From positions 124,001 to 188,000 of the forward strand of contig NZ_JAGQBJ010000003.1 of assembly GCF_024345575.1 (NCBI RefSeq): a stretch of 64,000 bases of DNA. Reading direction: 5' to 3'. Below the pieces are notes generated by a model, which was not told where the DNA came from, searched no databases, and was given only the letters and a program-made list of their open reading frames with translations. The stretch's first letter is position 1; every line of letters begins with the position of its first letter. Source of the DNA: Cyanobium sp. Morenito 9A2. Lineage in GTDB: Bacteria > Cyanobacteriota > Cyanobacteriia > PCC-6307 > Cyanobiaceae. The position numbers were made by a program, and so were the translations under genes. Of the stretch, positions 39,559 to 48,690 are shown piece by piece.

Positions 39559-41337
39559 ATGGCCATGACCCCCATTCCGCAGGCACCCTCGGCCCGCCTG
39601 GCCTTGCTCTCTGCCGTCGGTCTGTTGTTGCTTTGCTGGGCGGCTTTCTTCAACCAGCTGGGCACGCTCAGCCTGATGGACAAGACCGAGGCCCTCTTTG
39701 TGGAGGTGGGCAGGGAGATGGTTCAGCGCAACGACTGGATAACGCCCCATTGGAACGGCGAACCGTTCTTTGACTATCCCGTTTGGGGCTATTGGATGGT
39801 GGCCCTGAGCTTTCGTGTCTTCGGTGTCAGCGCCTGGGCGGCGCGGCTGCCCGTGGCCCTGATGGCCAGCGCAGTGGTGGTGGCGGGGTTTGCTTTGCTT
39901 TGGCTGCTCTCTGAGGGAGAAGGGACGACGAACCGTTGGAGGCGCAGCTGGTTGGGAGCGGCTCTCCTGGCGCTCAACCCAGGCTGGGTGGGCTGGGGGA
40001 GAACTTCAGTCACCGACATGTTTCTCTCCAGCGCCATCACCTTGTCGCTGTTCGGATTCTTTTTGGCCTACAGCCAGGAGGGGCGGCCTGGCCTGCGCCG
40101 TTGGGGCTACGTCGCCATGCCTCTGTTCTGCGGCATCGCTGTACTGGCCAAGGGGCCCGTGGGCCTGGTGCTGCCTGGGGCTGTGATCGTCGTATTCCTC
40201 CTCTGCCAGGGCCAGCTGGCTTCGGTGCTGCGCCAGATGCCGATGCTGCCGATGGCGCTCGGTTTCCTGGCGGTCGCCAGCCCCTGGTACCTCCTGGCGG
40301 CTCGGGTGAACGGTGCCGATTTCCTTGGGGCCTTTTTCGGGTTCAGCAACCTGCAGCGGTACACCTCGGTGCTCTACGGCCATGCCGGCCCCTGGTACTT
40401 CTATCTGCCGTGGTGCCTGATCCTGCTCTTGCCATGGTCGTTGTTCCTGCCCCTGGCCGCCGTGGGTCTGCGCTACTGGCGGCTCGACCACTGGCGTCAG
40501 CAATCCCGTTCCGCGCAGTTCGCTCCCTTTGCTCTGATCTGGTTCGTGGTTGTGCTGCTGTTCTTCTCAGCGGCGAGTACCAAGTTGGCGGGTTACATTC
40601 TCCCGCTCGTTCCGGCCGGCGCCCTGCTGGTGGCCCTGTTCTGGCAGCCGCTGCAAGCTGCACAACCTCATGCTGCGCTGACGCTGCCCATGGTCGATCG
40701 CTGGGAGCGGTTCTGTGGCTGGTTGAACGTGTTGCTGTTGGCGGCCATGGCGGTCGCGGCGGCGATCGCACCGCGCTGGGCGGCTTCCGATCCGGCCTAT
40801 CCAGGCTTTGCCATGGCTCTCTCCGGTTCCGGGCTGCCGCTGATTCTTTCAGCTGTGCTGGCGGCCGCCGCTCTGGCCCTGGTCCTGCTGCTGGTCCGCC
40901 CTGGCCCAGCGCAACGCCTCTGGCTTCCAGATCTGGCGGGCTTCGTCGGGGTGTTGTTGCTGGTGGTTCCTGGACTGACCCAGCTGATGGAGCGTGAACG
41001 GCAACAGCCCGTGCGTGAGGTAGCCGCCCTGGCCGGCCAGCTCATCCGTCCCGGCGAACAGCTCCTGGTGGTGGGCTACAAGCGCTACAGCGTGGTGTTC
41101 TACAGCGGCCATCCGGTGCGGTTCTTCGACAGCGCTGAAGGTGCCGAAGAGCAGCTGCGAGAGGAGATCAACCAGGGGGAACCCACGCCGAGATCGGTGC
41201 TCGTGGTTGGCGAGGATCGCAAGCTCCGGGAATTCTCCCTGCCGCCACAGCGGATCGAACGGCTGGCCAGCCGCGGCAGCCACGGTCTCTGGCGTTTCCG
41301 ATTCGACCCCCAGCAGGCCGGAGGTTCATGGCCATGA
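39559..41337 (+). CDS. GT39-type (ArnT-like) membrane glycosyltransferase
   Basis: 592 residues from ATG 39559; ATG 39565 and TTG 39550 are alternatives. About eleven TM helices. The first periplasmic loop has DKTEALFVEVGREM (acidic pair of the GT39/GT83 active site) and NDWITPHWNGEPFFDYPVWG, as in ArnT and the PMT family. A soluble C-terminal domain (LVVGYKRYSVVFYSGHPVRF) completes it. ArnT-type enzymes move a sugar from a polyprenyl-phosphate carrier to a lipid or protein on the outer face. The gene is followed by an overlapping PAP2 gene. Confidence 0.9.
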   Translation: MAMTPIPQAPSARLALLSAVGLLLLCWAAFFNQLGTLSLMDKTEALFVEVGREMVQRNDWITPHWNGEPFFDYPVWGYWMVALSFRVFGVSAWAARLPVALMASAVVVAGFALLWLLSEGEGTTNRWRRSWLGAALLALNPGWVGWGRTSVTDMFLSSAITLSLFGFFLAYSQEGRPGLRRWGYVAMPLFCGIAVLAKGPVGLVLPGAVIVVFLLCQGQLASVLRQMPMLPMALGFLAVASPWYLLAARVNGADFLGAFFGFSNLQRYTSVLYGHAGPWYFYLPWCLILLLPWSLFLPLAAVGLRYWRLDHWRQQSRSAQFAPFALIWFVVVLLFFSAASTKLAGYILPLVPAGALLVALFWQPLQAAQPHAALTLPMVDRWERFCGWLNVLLLAAMAVAAAIAPRWAASDPAYPGFAMALSGSGLPLILSAVLAAAALALVLLLVRPGPAQRLWLPDLAGFVGVLLLVVPGLTQLMERERQQPVREVAALAGQLIRPGEQLLVVGYKRYSVVFYSGHPVRFFDSAEGAEEQLREEINQGEPTPRSVLVVGEDRKLREFSLPPQRIERLASRGSHGLWRFRFDPQQAGGSWP

Positions 41338-42029
41338 AGCTTCCGACATTCCCCCAGCTGGTCGGTGAGTTCAGGGACTGGATGCGCATGTTCGGTCTCT
41401 GGCGTCTTCTGGCCTGTTTGGTGGCCCTGGCGCTGCTGCTGGTGATTGAGCTGACGGTGGTGCCGCTGGAGCATCCTCCCCTCGACAGTGCTCTGCTCAG
41501 CTGGCTTGGTCTGGTGATCCCCGATGGCATGGGCCGGGTGCTGATTCGGGTCTACAAGGTGAGTGGCATTCAGTTCACCGGGGTGCTGGTGATGGCCTCC
41601 CTGATCTATCTGGCCTGGAAGCGTTGGTGGAATGAACTGCGCTGGCTGGCCGTGGGCACGGCGGGCATCCTGTTGATTGTTGATCGCTGGCTCAAGCCCC
41701 ACTTTGACCGCCAACGCCCTGACGAGAAGTTGGTTGAGGTGTTCGGCCGCAGTTTCCCCAGCGGACATGCCGCAGGGGCTGTGGTGTTCTATTTCCTCAT
41801 GTGTTCAATCCTTGTGGCCCGCTATCCCCAGTTGCGGCGCCCGCTCTACCTGGGCTCGGCCCTCTGGGTCGCCCTGATCTGGCTGAGCACGCTCTATTGC
41901 CGGGTGCACTGGCCCAGCGACATCGTCGGTGGAGCTTGCGTCGGCTTCATCTGGTTGAGCATCTGTGCGATCAGTCTTCGCTTCTGCGCGACCCGGCAAA
42001 CTGGCCCATCCCCGGAGGGATCCCCTTGA
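41328..42029 (+). CDS. PAP2-family membrane phosphatase
   Basis: 233 residues from ATG 41328, overlapping the GT39 gene by 10 nt. The three PAP2 motifs are complete: KPHFDRQRP, SFPSGHAAG and YCRVHWPSDIVGG. Five or so membrane helices. Family members dephosphorylate polyprenyl pyrophosphate or phosphatidate on the periplasmic side. Coupling to the two glycosyltransferases suggests recycling of the lipid carrier. The last four bases overlap the DUF1824 start. Confidence 0.92.
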   Translation: MAMKLPTFPQLVGEFRDWMRMFGLWRLLACLVALALLLVIELTVVPLEHPPLDSALLSWLGLVIPDGMGRVLIRVYKVSGIQFTGVLVMASLIYLAWKRWWNELRWLAVGTAGILLIVDRWLKPHFDRQRPDEKLVEVFGRSFPSGHAAGAVVFYFLMCSILVARYPQLRRPLYLGSALWVALIWLSTLYCRVHWPSDIVGGACVGFIWLSICAISLRFCATRQTGPSPEGSP

Positions 42030-42433
42030 GCACCCCCGCCTCGCTGCCTTCGCTCCAGATGCTTTGCGGCCTGCGCAGCGCCCCCACCCTGGACGCAGAG
42101 GCGCGTGAGCTCCTTCGCACAGAACTTGATCCACGGCTGGCCGCCTGCGAGTGGTTCACCATCGGCGTGATGGCCGCCGATTCCGCCGCCGCCCTGGCTG
42201 CCCTCCGCCAACTGGAGTCGGCCCTTGGTTGGCAGCCTCTGCAGGTTGATCCAAGCGAAGCGGGCGAGCCCCGCTCCGGTGGTGTGTTCCTCAAGGGGAA
42301 CCAGACCTCCGGCCGCGTGCGCCTGCGCCAGGAGTCGGGGCTGGGCGTTGGTCTGTTGATCACAGGCCACAGCAGCGTGAATCCCGATGCCGAGGACACC
42401 TGGGGCCCTTTCCCGCTGGATTTCTTTGCCTGA
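42026..42433 (+). CDS. DUF1824 family protein
   Basis: 135 residues from a TTG at 42026 overlapping the PAP2 stop. A cyanobacterial family of unknown function: ACEWFTIGVMAADSAAALAA, LRQLESALGWQPL, GVFLKGNQTSGRVRLRQESG, LGVGLLITGHSSVNPDAEDT and GPFPLDFFA. The reading frame stays open further upstream through the PAP2 gene but that part is not coding. Confidence 0.82.
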   Translation: MSTPASLPSLQMLCGLRSAPTLDAEARELLRTELDPRLAACEWFTIGVMAADSAAALAALRQLESALGWQPLQVDPSEAGEPRSGGVFLKGNQTSGRVRLRQESGLGVGLLITGHSSVNPDAEDTWGPFPLDFFA

Positions 42434-42504
42434 AAGCTGGTCCCGCCAGTGCCTAGGCTGGGCGGCTGTGTCGGGCAGTTTCTGCCGGGTTGAGGGTTGA
42501 TTTG

Positions 42505-43458
42505 ATGGCTGGCTCCCTGTTGCGCATCGCCTCCCGCCGCAGTCAGTTGGCGATGGTCCAGACCCATTGGGTGCGCGATGAGCTGGCCAGGTCCCATGGG
42601 GGCCTGGAAATCAGCATCGAGGCGATGGCCACCCAGGGGGACAAGATCCTTGATGTGGCCCTGGCCAAGATCGGCGACAAGGGGCTCTTCACCAAGGAAC
42701 TGGAGGCGCAGATGCTGCTGGATCGCGCCGATATCGCCGTCCATAGCCTCAAGGATCTGCCCACGAATCTGCCCGAGGGACTCATCCTCGGCTGCATCAC
42801 GGAGCGGGAGGATCCCGCTGACGCCCTGGTGGTGCACGTGAAGCACACCGATCAAACCCTGGCCACCCTCCCCGCCGGAGCGGTCGTGGGCACCAGTTCC
42901 CTACGCCGCCTGGCGCAGCTGCGTCACCACTATCCCCAGCTCAGCTTCAAGGATGTGCGCGGCAATGTGATCACCCGCTTGGAGAAGCTCGATGCGGGCG
43001 AGTACGACTGCCTGATCCTGGCGGCGGCGGGCCTGGGGCGGCTCGGCCTTGGCGACCGGATCCATGAGCTGATCGATCCTTCCGTGTCATTGCATGCGGT
43101 GGGTCAGGGGGCCCTGGGCATCGAGTGCCGTGCAGGCGATGCCACGGTGCTTGCGTGCATCAAGGTGCTCGAGCATCGGCCCACGGCCCTGCGCTGCCTG
43201 GCGGAACGCGCCTTCCTGCGCGAACTGGAGGGGGGCTGTCAGGTGCCGATCGGAGTGAACACCCGCTTCGATGGGGAGGAACTGGTGCTCACAGGCATGG
43301 TGGCCAGTCTCGATGGCCTGCGCCTGATCCGTGATGAGGCGCGCGGTCACCAGGATGATCCTGAGGCCATCGGCATCGCCCTGGCCCGCACCCTCAAGAG
43401 CCAGGGAGCGGGAGAGATTCTGGAGGAGATCTTTGCCACCGTCCGACCCGTGGCCTGA
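42505..43458 (+). CDS. hemC: Hydroxymethylbilane synthase (porphobilinogen deaminase)
   Basis: 317 residues from ATG 42505. Joins four porphobilinogens into the linear tetrapyrrole for chlorophyll, bilin and haem synthesis. Family motifs: [67 protein letters not shown] and the dipyrromethane-cofactor cysteine in [15 protein letters not shown] at 42490 would add five residues. Together with hemE and hemH it completes a good part of the tetrapyrrole pathway present in this window. Confidence 0.96.
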   Translation: MAGSLLRIASRRSQLAMVQTHWVRDELARSHGGLEISIEAMATQGDKILDVALAKIGDKGLFTKELEAQMLLDRADIAVHSLKDLPTNLPEGLILGCITEREDPADALVVHVKHTDQTLATLPAGAVVGTSSLRRLAQLRHHYPQLSFKDVRGNVITRLEKLDAGEYDCLILAAAGLGRLGLGDRIHELIDPSVSLHAVGQGALGIECRAGDATVLACIKVLEHRPTALRCLAERAFLRELEGGCQVPIGVNTRFDGEELVLTGMVASLDGLRLIRDEARGHQDDPEAIGIALARTLKSQGAGEILEEIFATVRPVA

Positions 43459-43519
43459 GGCCGCCTTCCCTCTGCCTAAGGCGGTCCCCGAGGCGGGTCC
43501 AGAGCCCTCAGCGGCTTTC

Positions 43520-45541
43520 GTGCCCGAAGCCGAGGTCATCGCGGAGATCGAAGCAGCTGACGACAATTCTGCTGCTTCGCTGCAGGAGGGCGAGGCGTTT
43601 CAGCTGCCGTTCCAGTGGAGCCTGCTGGCCTGGGCTGCCCTGGTGGGGGTGCTCACAGGAGCCGCCGTGGTGGGCTTCCACGAGTTGCTGGGCTTCATCA
43701 ATAACTTCCTCTTCGGCCCTGTGGTGGACCTGCTGCTGGGCTTCGCGGGCCACCCCGAGCCTCCGCCCTCACCCCTGGTGGAGATCCAGGTGCCCCTGGA
43801 CAACGGCACCCCCCTGAAGGCCCTGCTGCAGCTGGGCCTGGGTGGTCTTGGTTTTCTTCCTCCACCTCCCCCCCCTCCGGAGCCACTGCCCCTGCCGCCG
43901 CTTGGGCCGCTCGATTGGCTCGCGACCTGGCCGGTGGTCGTCGTTCCCATGATCGGCGGGTTGGCGGTGGGGCTGCTGCGCCAGGTGAGCGGCAACCTGG
44001 GACCGAGCCTGCCGAGCCTGATGGCGATGGCCGATGGGGCGGTGAAGGCGGCGCCGCGGCTGCCGCTGCTGCGGCTCGTGGCCGCGTCCTTGAGCCTGGG
44101 GAGCGGAGCTTCCCTGGGGCCGGAGGGTCCGAGCGTGGAGAGCGGCGGCAATCTGGGGCTATGGGTGGGCCTGAAGGGAGCCCTCTCACCCCAATCCCAG
44201 AAGGCCCTGGTGGCGGCGGGTGTGGCAGCGGGTCTGGCGGCGGGCTTCAAGGCACCGATCGCTGGCGTGTTTTTCGCCTTTGAAGGCTCCTACAGCTCCA
44301 TCCCAGGGCGTCCCAGTCTCCGGGCTGTGCTGGTGGCGGCGATCGCCAGCACCTTGGTCACCCAATTGGCCCTGGGCGATGATCCGATCTTCCGGCTGCC
44401 TGCCTACGAGGTGCGCTCGCTGCTGGAGCTTCCCCTCTACCTGGGTCTGGGGGTGGTGGCCAGTTTGGTCTCCTGGGCCCTGATGGGCCTGCTGGCAGCT
44501 GGCCGCAGTGAGAAGGTCCAGCGCCTGCTCAGCCGCCTGCCCAGTTGGTTGCTCACCACCCTCGGGGGCCTGGGGGTCGGGCTGATGGCCCTTGGCTTTC
44601 CCCAGGTGCTAGGGGTGGGCTACGACACGATTGAGGCACTGCTCGGCAACCAGGGAGGCATTGCCCTCACCACGCTTTTGGCCTTGCTGGCGGTGAAGCT
44701 GTTGGCCACTGGCTTGAGCAACGCCACGGGGTTCGTGGGAGGTGGTTTCGCCCCGTCGTTGTTTCTAGGGGCGGTGCTGGGGAACTGTTACGGCCAGATC
44801 CTCGGCGACAGTGGCCTGCATTGGCCCGTGGCCGAACCGCCGGCCTACGCCATGGTCGGCATGGCGGCGGTGCTGGCGGGCAGTGCCCGGGCTCCACTCA
44901 CCGCTTTGCTGCTGCTGTTCGAGCTCACGCGAGACATCCGGATTGTGTTGCCGCTGATGGCGGCCGCTGGCCTGAGCGCGCTGCTGGTGGAGCGTTGGCA
45001 GGGTCTGGCGGATCCAGGCTTGCTCGGCCCCGATCCGATGGAGGAGGCACGACGCCAGCGGCTCAGAGCCGTGCCGGTGGAGGAGGCCTTTGATCCGGAG
45101 GCTCCCCTGGTGCTCGCCTTTGACACAACGGTCCAGGAGGCCCTCGCTCAACTGGTGGCGGCCCACGGCCATTGCCTGATCGTGGAACGGGAGGGCCTGG
45201 TGATCGGGCTCGTGACGCTGAGCGATCTGCAGCGGGGGCTCAGCACCGGTGACCCGAGCCTCAAGTTGGAGGCGTGCCGGCGCTCCGATCTGGTCTGGCT
45301 GCCCCAGACAGCCAACCTGGCCGAGCTTGAGGATCAGCTGCTACCGGAAGATCTTCGCCAGGTTCCTGTCTTTGGCCTTGAGAACGGCCACAAGGGAACC
45401 CAGTTGCCCCACGGCTTACCCAATCTTGGTCTGCCCCTGACAGCCCTGAAGGGATTGGCAAACCGCGATGGCATGGCCCAGGCATTGGCACGGCAGGAGA
45501 TCAGCCGGGCTGGCCTTCAGGTACGCCCCCTGCCGAATTGA
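43520..45541 (+). CDS. ClC-type chloride channel/antiporter with CBS domains
   Basis: 673 residues from the GTG at 43520 (VPEAEVIAEIEAADD); the first TM (LAWAALVGVLTGAAVVGF) follows 34 residues later. The ClC signatures are GSGASLGPEGPSVESG (with the gating glutamate, though Arg of the canonical GREGP is Pro), AAGFKAPIAGVFFAFEGS and NATGFVGGGFAPSLFLGA. A C-terminal CBS region (FDTTVQEALAQLVAAHGHCL, LVIGLVTLSDLQRGLS) senses adenine nucleotides in relatives. A loop after the first helices holds seven prolines in a row. The stop is close to the small convergent gene at 45517. Confidence 0.92.
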   Translation: MPEAEVIAEIEAADDNSAASLQEGEAFQLPFQWSLLAWAALVGVLTGAAVVGFHELLGFINNFLFGPVVDLLLGFAGHPEPPPSPLVEIQVPLDNGTPLKALLQLGLGGLGFLPPPPPPPEPLPLPPLGPLDWLATWPVVVVPMIGGLAVGLLRQVSGNLGPSLPSLMAMADGAVKAAPRLPLLRLVAASLSLGSGASLGPEGPSVESGGNLGLWVGLKGALSPQSQKALVAAGVAAGLAAGFKAPIAGVFFAFEGSYSSIPGRPSLRAVLVAAIASTLVTQLALGDDPIFRLPAYEVRSLLELPLYLGLGVVASLVSWALMGLLAAGRSEKVQRLLSRLPSWLLTTLGGLGVGLMALGFPQVLGVGYDTIEALLGNQGGIALTTLLALLAVKLLATGLSNATGFVGGGFAPSLFLGAVLGNCYGQILGDSGLHWPVAEPPAYAMVGMAAVLAGSARAPLTALLLLFELTRDIRIVLPLMAAAGLSALLVERWQGLADPGLLGPDPMEEARRQRLRAVPVEEAFDPEAPLVLAFDTTVQEALAQLVAAHGHCLIVEREGLVIGLVTLSDLQRGLSTGDPSLKLEACRRSDLVWLPQTANLAELEDQLLPEDLRQVPVFGLENGHKGTQLPHGLPNLGLPLTALKGLANRDGMAQALARQEISRAGLQVRPLPN

Positions 45542-45699
45542 TCAAGCAACAGATTGGCCACGGGATCGACGGCGCTGAGCAATTCCAGCAGCCTGTCGCG
45601 ATCCACGCTTGAAAGCTCCCCATCCTGTCCCCATTTGAGGCTCGTGCTCACGACCATGTCGGAGGGCGTGTGACGGCTGTCTTGATTCATGGGCACCAT
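45517..45699 (-). CDS. Small acidic protein, unknown function
   Basis: 60 residues from ATG 45699 (MVPMNQDSRHTPSDMVVSTS); ATG 45690 is an alternative. The frame is open back to 45756, but a strong terminator hairpin at 45727-45749 sits inside that extension, so the shorter form is preferred. The body SLKWGQDGELSSVDRDRLLE and LLSAVDPVANLLLDQFG looks like a genuine small protein. It overlaps the ClC stop by 25 nt tail to tail. No function recognised. Confidence 0.65.
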   Translation of the reverse strand: MVPMNQDSRHTPSDMVVSTSLKWGQDGELSSVDRDRLLELLSAVDPVANLLLDQFGRGRT

Positions 45700-45726
45700 C
45701 CAGCCTGAAACGTGTGTTGGACCATC

Positions 45727-45749
45727 AAAAAAAGGGTCGATGAAGACCC
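45727..45749 (-). terminator. Rho-independent terminator of the L,D-transpeptidase transcript
   Basis: On the minus strand, GGGTC-TTCATC-GACCC (45749 down to 45734) forms a 5-bp GC-rich stem with a 6-base loop. It is followed at once by seven T (45733 to 45727). It lies 93 nt downstream of the L,D-transpeptidase stop on the same strand. Classic intrinsic terminator shape. Confidence 0.75.
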
Positions 45750-45841
45750 CTTGCATGTGGTTCAGACTATCGAGCGGGAAGGGGCTTGATCCGTGTTTCG
45801 AGACATTCCTGGGCCCAAATCCAACGAATTGCAGATTTGCT

Positions 45842-46489
45842 TCAGGGTTTGATCACCACCGGCGTGCCGATCTCCACCTGATCGAACAGCACTCGCACGT
45901 GCTCATTCTTCATCCGCACGCATCCATGGCTGACCGCGGCTCTGGCATCAACCCACCAGGGCCAGGGGGTGCCGTGAATGCCGTAATCGTTTTTTCCCAG
46001 GGAATGGAAACCGATCCAGCGGTCGCCGAGGGGTCCGGAGGCACCCGTGGTGTGGTTGATCTTGCCGCTCACCGTGCTCTGGTACTTGGGGTTGATCACC
46101 TTGGTCTGAACCTTGTAGTGGCCCTTGGGGGTTGGGGTTGCCGGGGCGCCGATCACCACCGGCCAACTGCGGACGACCTTGCCGTTGTCCTGGAGGCTGA
46201 TCTCCCGGCGCCCCAGAGAAAGCACGATCACCTTGGTGCTCGTGACGGCTGCTACAGGCGGCGAGGCCACCGGCGCAGGGGCCCGGGGGGCGCTTCCCGC
46301 GGCCGGGAGGGCTGGTGGTGGTTGGACGGAGCTTGCGGTAGGCGAGGTGGCGGGCTCGGCCGCCTGTAGGGAGGGAGCCATGAAGGTCCCCAGGGCGGCG
46401 GCCAGGCCGGCGGAGGCACCGAGTCCAAGAACCCGTGATTGCGTCCAACGCCATGGGCGGTGGGGGGTAGGGGGGGGGAGAGGAGTCAT
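45842..46489 (-). CDS. L,D-transpeptidase (YkuD family)
   Basis: 215 residues from ATG 46489, whose ATGA overlaps the ppa-like stop. A signal/anchor segment (RVLGLGASAGLAAALGTFMA) is followed by a long Pro/Ala-rich linker and a YkuD catalytic domain (about residues 85-215): STKVIVLSLGRREISL, VVIGAPATPTPKGHYKVQTK, GIHGTPWPWWVD and the SHGCVRM cysteine box. These enzymes form 3-3 cross-links in peptidoglycan or attach proteins to it. Both active-site His and Cys are present. Terminator at 45727-45749 ends its transcript. Confidence 0.93.
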   Translation of the reverse strand: MTPLPPPTPHRPWRWTQSRVLGLGASAGLAAALGTFMAPSLQAAEPATSPTASSVQPPPALPAAGSAPRAPAPVASPPVAAVTSTKVIVLSLGRREISLQDNGKVVRSWPVVIGAPATPTPKGHYKVQTKVINPKYQSTVSGKINHTTGASGPLGDRWIGFHSLGKNDYGIHGTPWPWWVDARAAVSHGCVRMKNEHVRVLFDQVEIGTPVVIKP

Positions 46490-47076
46490 CCGTTCACCAG
46501 CTGGGGTTCGATCTGCTCGAGGTAGCGCGTTTCGCATTCTTTGATGATTTTGACAGCTTCCTCAGGCCCAAAGAAGCCGTTCACGCGGCAGGTGCCGGGC
46601 TTTTTGAGATCTTTGTAGTGCTCCCAGTAGTAGGTGGTTTCCTTGAGCCAGTGCTCGCCGAGTTGTTCGTAGCTCGTGATGTGATCGACGCGCTTGTCAT
46701 CGGCCAGCACCGCGATCACCTTGTCGTCCACTTCACCGCCATCATCGAATTTCATGATGCCGATGATCCGCGCCTCCACGAGGCTCCCCGGCACCAGCGG
46801 CTCGGTGACGTTGACGATTTCGATGTCCAGGGGATCGCCGTCCTCGTCCCAGGTGCGGGGGAGGCAGCCATAGGCGAAGGGGTAGGCCAGGGAGGAGAAA
46901 CCCACCCGATCGAGCTTGAGCTGGCCGGTTTCCGTGATCAGTTCGTACTTGTTGATCGTGTTGGAGTTGAGCTCCACGATCGCGTTCAAGCGCCCTGAGG
47001 CTTCATCGGCAAAGGCCGGCAGCACATGCAGGAGATTGAGCTGAAAGCGGCTGGGGGGATGGTCGATATTGGCCAT
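46486..47076 (-). CDS. Second inorganic pyrophosphatase, divergent family I
   Basis: 196 residues. Family-I fold with TINKYELITETGQLKLDRVG, YPFAYGCLPRTWDEDGDPLD and DDKVIAVLADDKRVDHITSY, and with key acidic ligands kept. It lacks the [12 protein letters not shown] form of the first enzyme (here VELNSNTINKYE) and ends with LKKPGTCRVNGFFGPEEA. It resembles eukaryotic or alternative-clade enzymes more than E. coli Ppa. The first copy is at 22858. Being translationally coupled to the L,D-transpeptidase (ATGA) may link the two in expression only. Confidence 0.9.
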   Translation of the reverse strand: MANIDHPPSRFQLNLLHVLPAFADEASGRLNAIVELNSNTINKYELITETGQLKLDRVGFSSLAYPFAYGCLPRTWDEDGDPLDIEIVNVTEPLVPGSLVEARIIGIMKFDDGGEVDDKVIAVLADDKRVDHITSYEQLGEHWLKETTYYWEHYKDLKKPGTCRVNGFFGPEEAVKIIKECETRYLEQIEPQLVNG

Positions 47077-47127
47077 GGAAAAACGCGTTGGGCGCCGGCC
47101 GGCATCCTACGGAGCGCGATGGCACAC

Positions 47128-48690
47128 TCAGGTGGCTTCCAACCGATTCAGCTTGTCTTCCAGATAACTCAGGAAAGGCACGGCGCTCAGCGGTGCTCCG
47201 CTCACGCGTTCCACCAGTTCGGCCCCATCCACGCTGCGGCCCAGGGGATGCACGTGCTCCCGCAGCCAGACCAGCAACGCCTGATCATCGCCAGCGGCCA
47301 GCCGCCTCTCGATCGGCCCCCCATCGCGCTCCATCGCCTGGCTGAGCTGGGCAGAGATCAGATGCCCCAGCAGATAGGAGGGGAAATAGCCGAACAGCCC
47401 TTCGCTCCAATGCACATCTTGAAGGCAACCTTCGGCATCGTTGGCGGGAGTGAGCCCCAGCAGCTCACCCATCAGCCGGTTCCACTCGCCGGGCAGCGCC
47501 TCCACCGGCAGATCTCCCTCCAGCAGGGCCAATTCCAGCTCGTAGCGCAGAAGAATGTGCAGGCCGTAGCTGAGCTCGTCGGCCTCGACGCGGTTGAGGC
47601 CAGGGTTCAGCGGGTTCAAGGCGCGCCACAGGCCCGCGGCTGAACCCCAGGGGTCGGAGCCGAGGGCCGCCTTGAACCGCGGATGCCAGCGCCGGGCAAA
47701 GGCTTCGCTACGTGCGATCCGGCATTCCCAGAACAGCGACTGGCTTTCATGCACGCCCATGGAGGTGGCATCCCCCAGGGGCCAGGCGAACCATTGGTCG
47801 CTGCGGCGGGGCAAACCCTGCTCGTAGAGCGAGTGGCCCCATTCGTGGGCCGTCGCCAGAAAGGCGGAGTAGGGGGAACCGGGCACGATCCGGGTGGTGA
47901 GCCGGAAATCAGAAGGTCCCAGGGTGCAGGAGAAGGGATGGGGGGAGCGGGCCAGCACGGCGATGCGGCCATCGAAGCCCCAATCGTCCAGGAGGGTTTG
48001 GCAGAGCTCAAGTTGCAACGCCTCCGGCAGCTCCAGGGCGTCGGGTGCCTCGGCGCCCTCGCTGCGGCGCGCTTCCACCCGGGCCAGCAGCTCCGGCAGG
48101 CGTTGACGCAGGGGGGTGAACAGGGTTCCCAGCGTTTGCTGGCTGATCTCCGGCTCAAAGGGTTGGGCCAGCGTCTCCCAGCAGCTGCGGGGCTGGCCAT
48201 CAGCTCCTGTTTCACCGACCGCCAATTGGCTGGCTTGCTCGCGGCGCAGGGCGATGAGCTCGTTGAGCGCCGGCGCGAACATGGCGAAATCGGAGCGGGT
48301 GCGCGCCTCCTGCCAGAGGCTGTACCCCCGCGACTGGGCCTGCACCAGATGGCCCACCAAGGCTGGGTCCTGGTTCCGTTGACGTCGCAGGTCCTGGCGC
48401 AACAGCTCCAGGTTGCGCGGCCAGCCTGGGTGGGGCTCGCCATCGCCCCCTGGACCGGCCGGGTGGGCGAGCGCCAGCTCCTGCGCGGCGGCTTCGATCA
48501 GATCGGCGTAGGCCTCGTTGCTCTGGCGGCCATGGAGCTGGCGGGCCAGCAGGGCCAGCTGCGCCCCCCGCCAGGCGGAGCCCTCCGCCGGCATCAGGGT
48601 GTTCTGGTCAAAGTAAAGCGTGCTGGCGATGCTCCCCAGCAACCGGGTGCCATGAAGATGGGAGCGGAGTTGATCGATGGCTTGGCCCAT
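47128..48690 (-). CDS. Carboxypeptidase Taq (M32) metallopeptidase
   Basis: 520 residues from the ATG at 48690; a TTG at 48699 would add three residues. M32 zinc carboxypeptidases trim C-terminal residues of peptides. The zinc motif is HEWGH in FLATAHEWGHSLYEQGLP, and the third ligand region is GVHESQSLFWECRIARS. YFDQNTLMPAEGSAWRGAQL, near the N-terminus, is typical. Its start overlaps the divergent lipoprotein gene by 14 nt, so the two starts are head to head. Confidence 0.94.
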   Translation of the reverse strand: MGQAIDQLRSHLHGTRLLGSIASTLYFDQNTLMPAEGSAWRGAQLALLARQLHGRQSNEAYADLIEAAAQELALAHPAGPGGDGEPHPGWPRNLELLRQDLRRQRNQDPALVGHLVQAQSRGYSLWQEARTRSDFAMFAPALNELIALRREQASQLAVGETGADGQPRSCWETLAQPFEPEISQQTLGTLFTPLRQRLPELLARVEARRSEGAEAPDALELPEALQLELCQTLLDDWGFDGRIAVLARSPHPFSCTLGPSDFRLTTRIVPGSPYSAFLATAHEWGHSLYEQGLPRRSDQWFAWPLGDATSMGVHESQSLFWECRIARSEAFARRWHPRFKAALGSDPWGSAAGLWRALNPLNPGLNRVEADELSYGLHILLRYELELALLEGDLPVEALPGEWNRLMGELLGLTPANDAEGCLQDVHWSEGLFGYFPSYLLGHLISAQLSQAMERDGGPIERRLAAGDDQALLVWLREHVHPLGRSVDGAELVERVSGAPLSAVPFLSYLEDKLNRLEAT

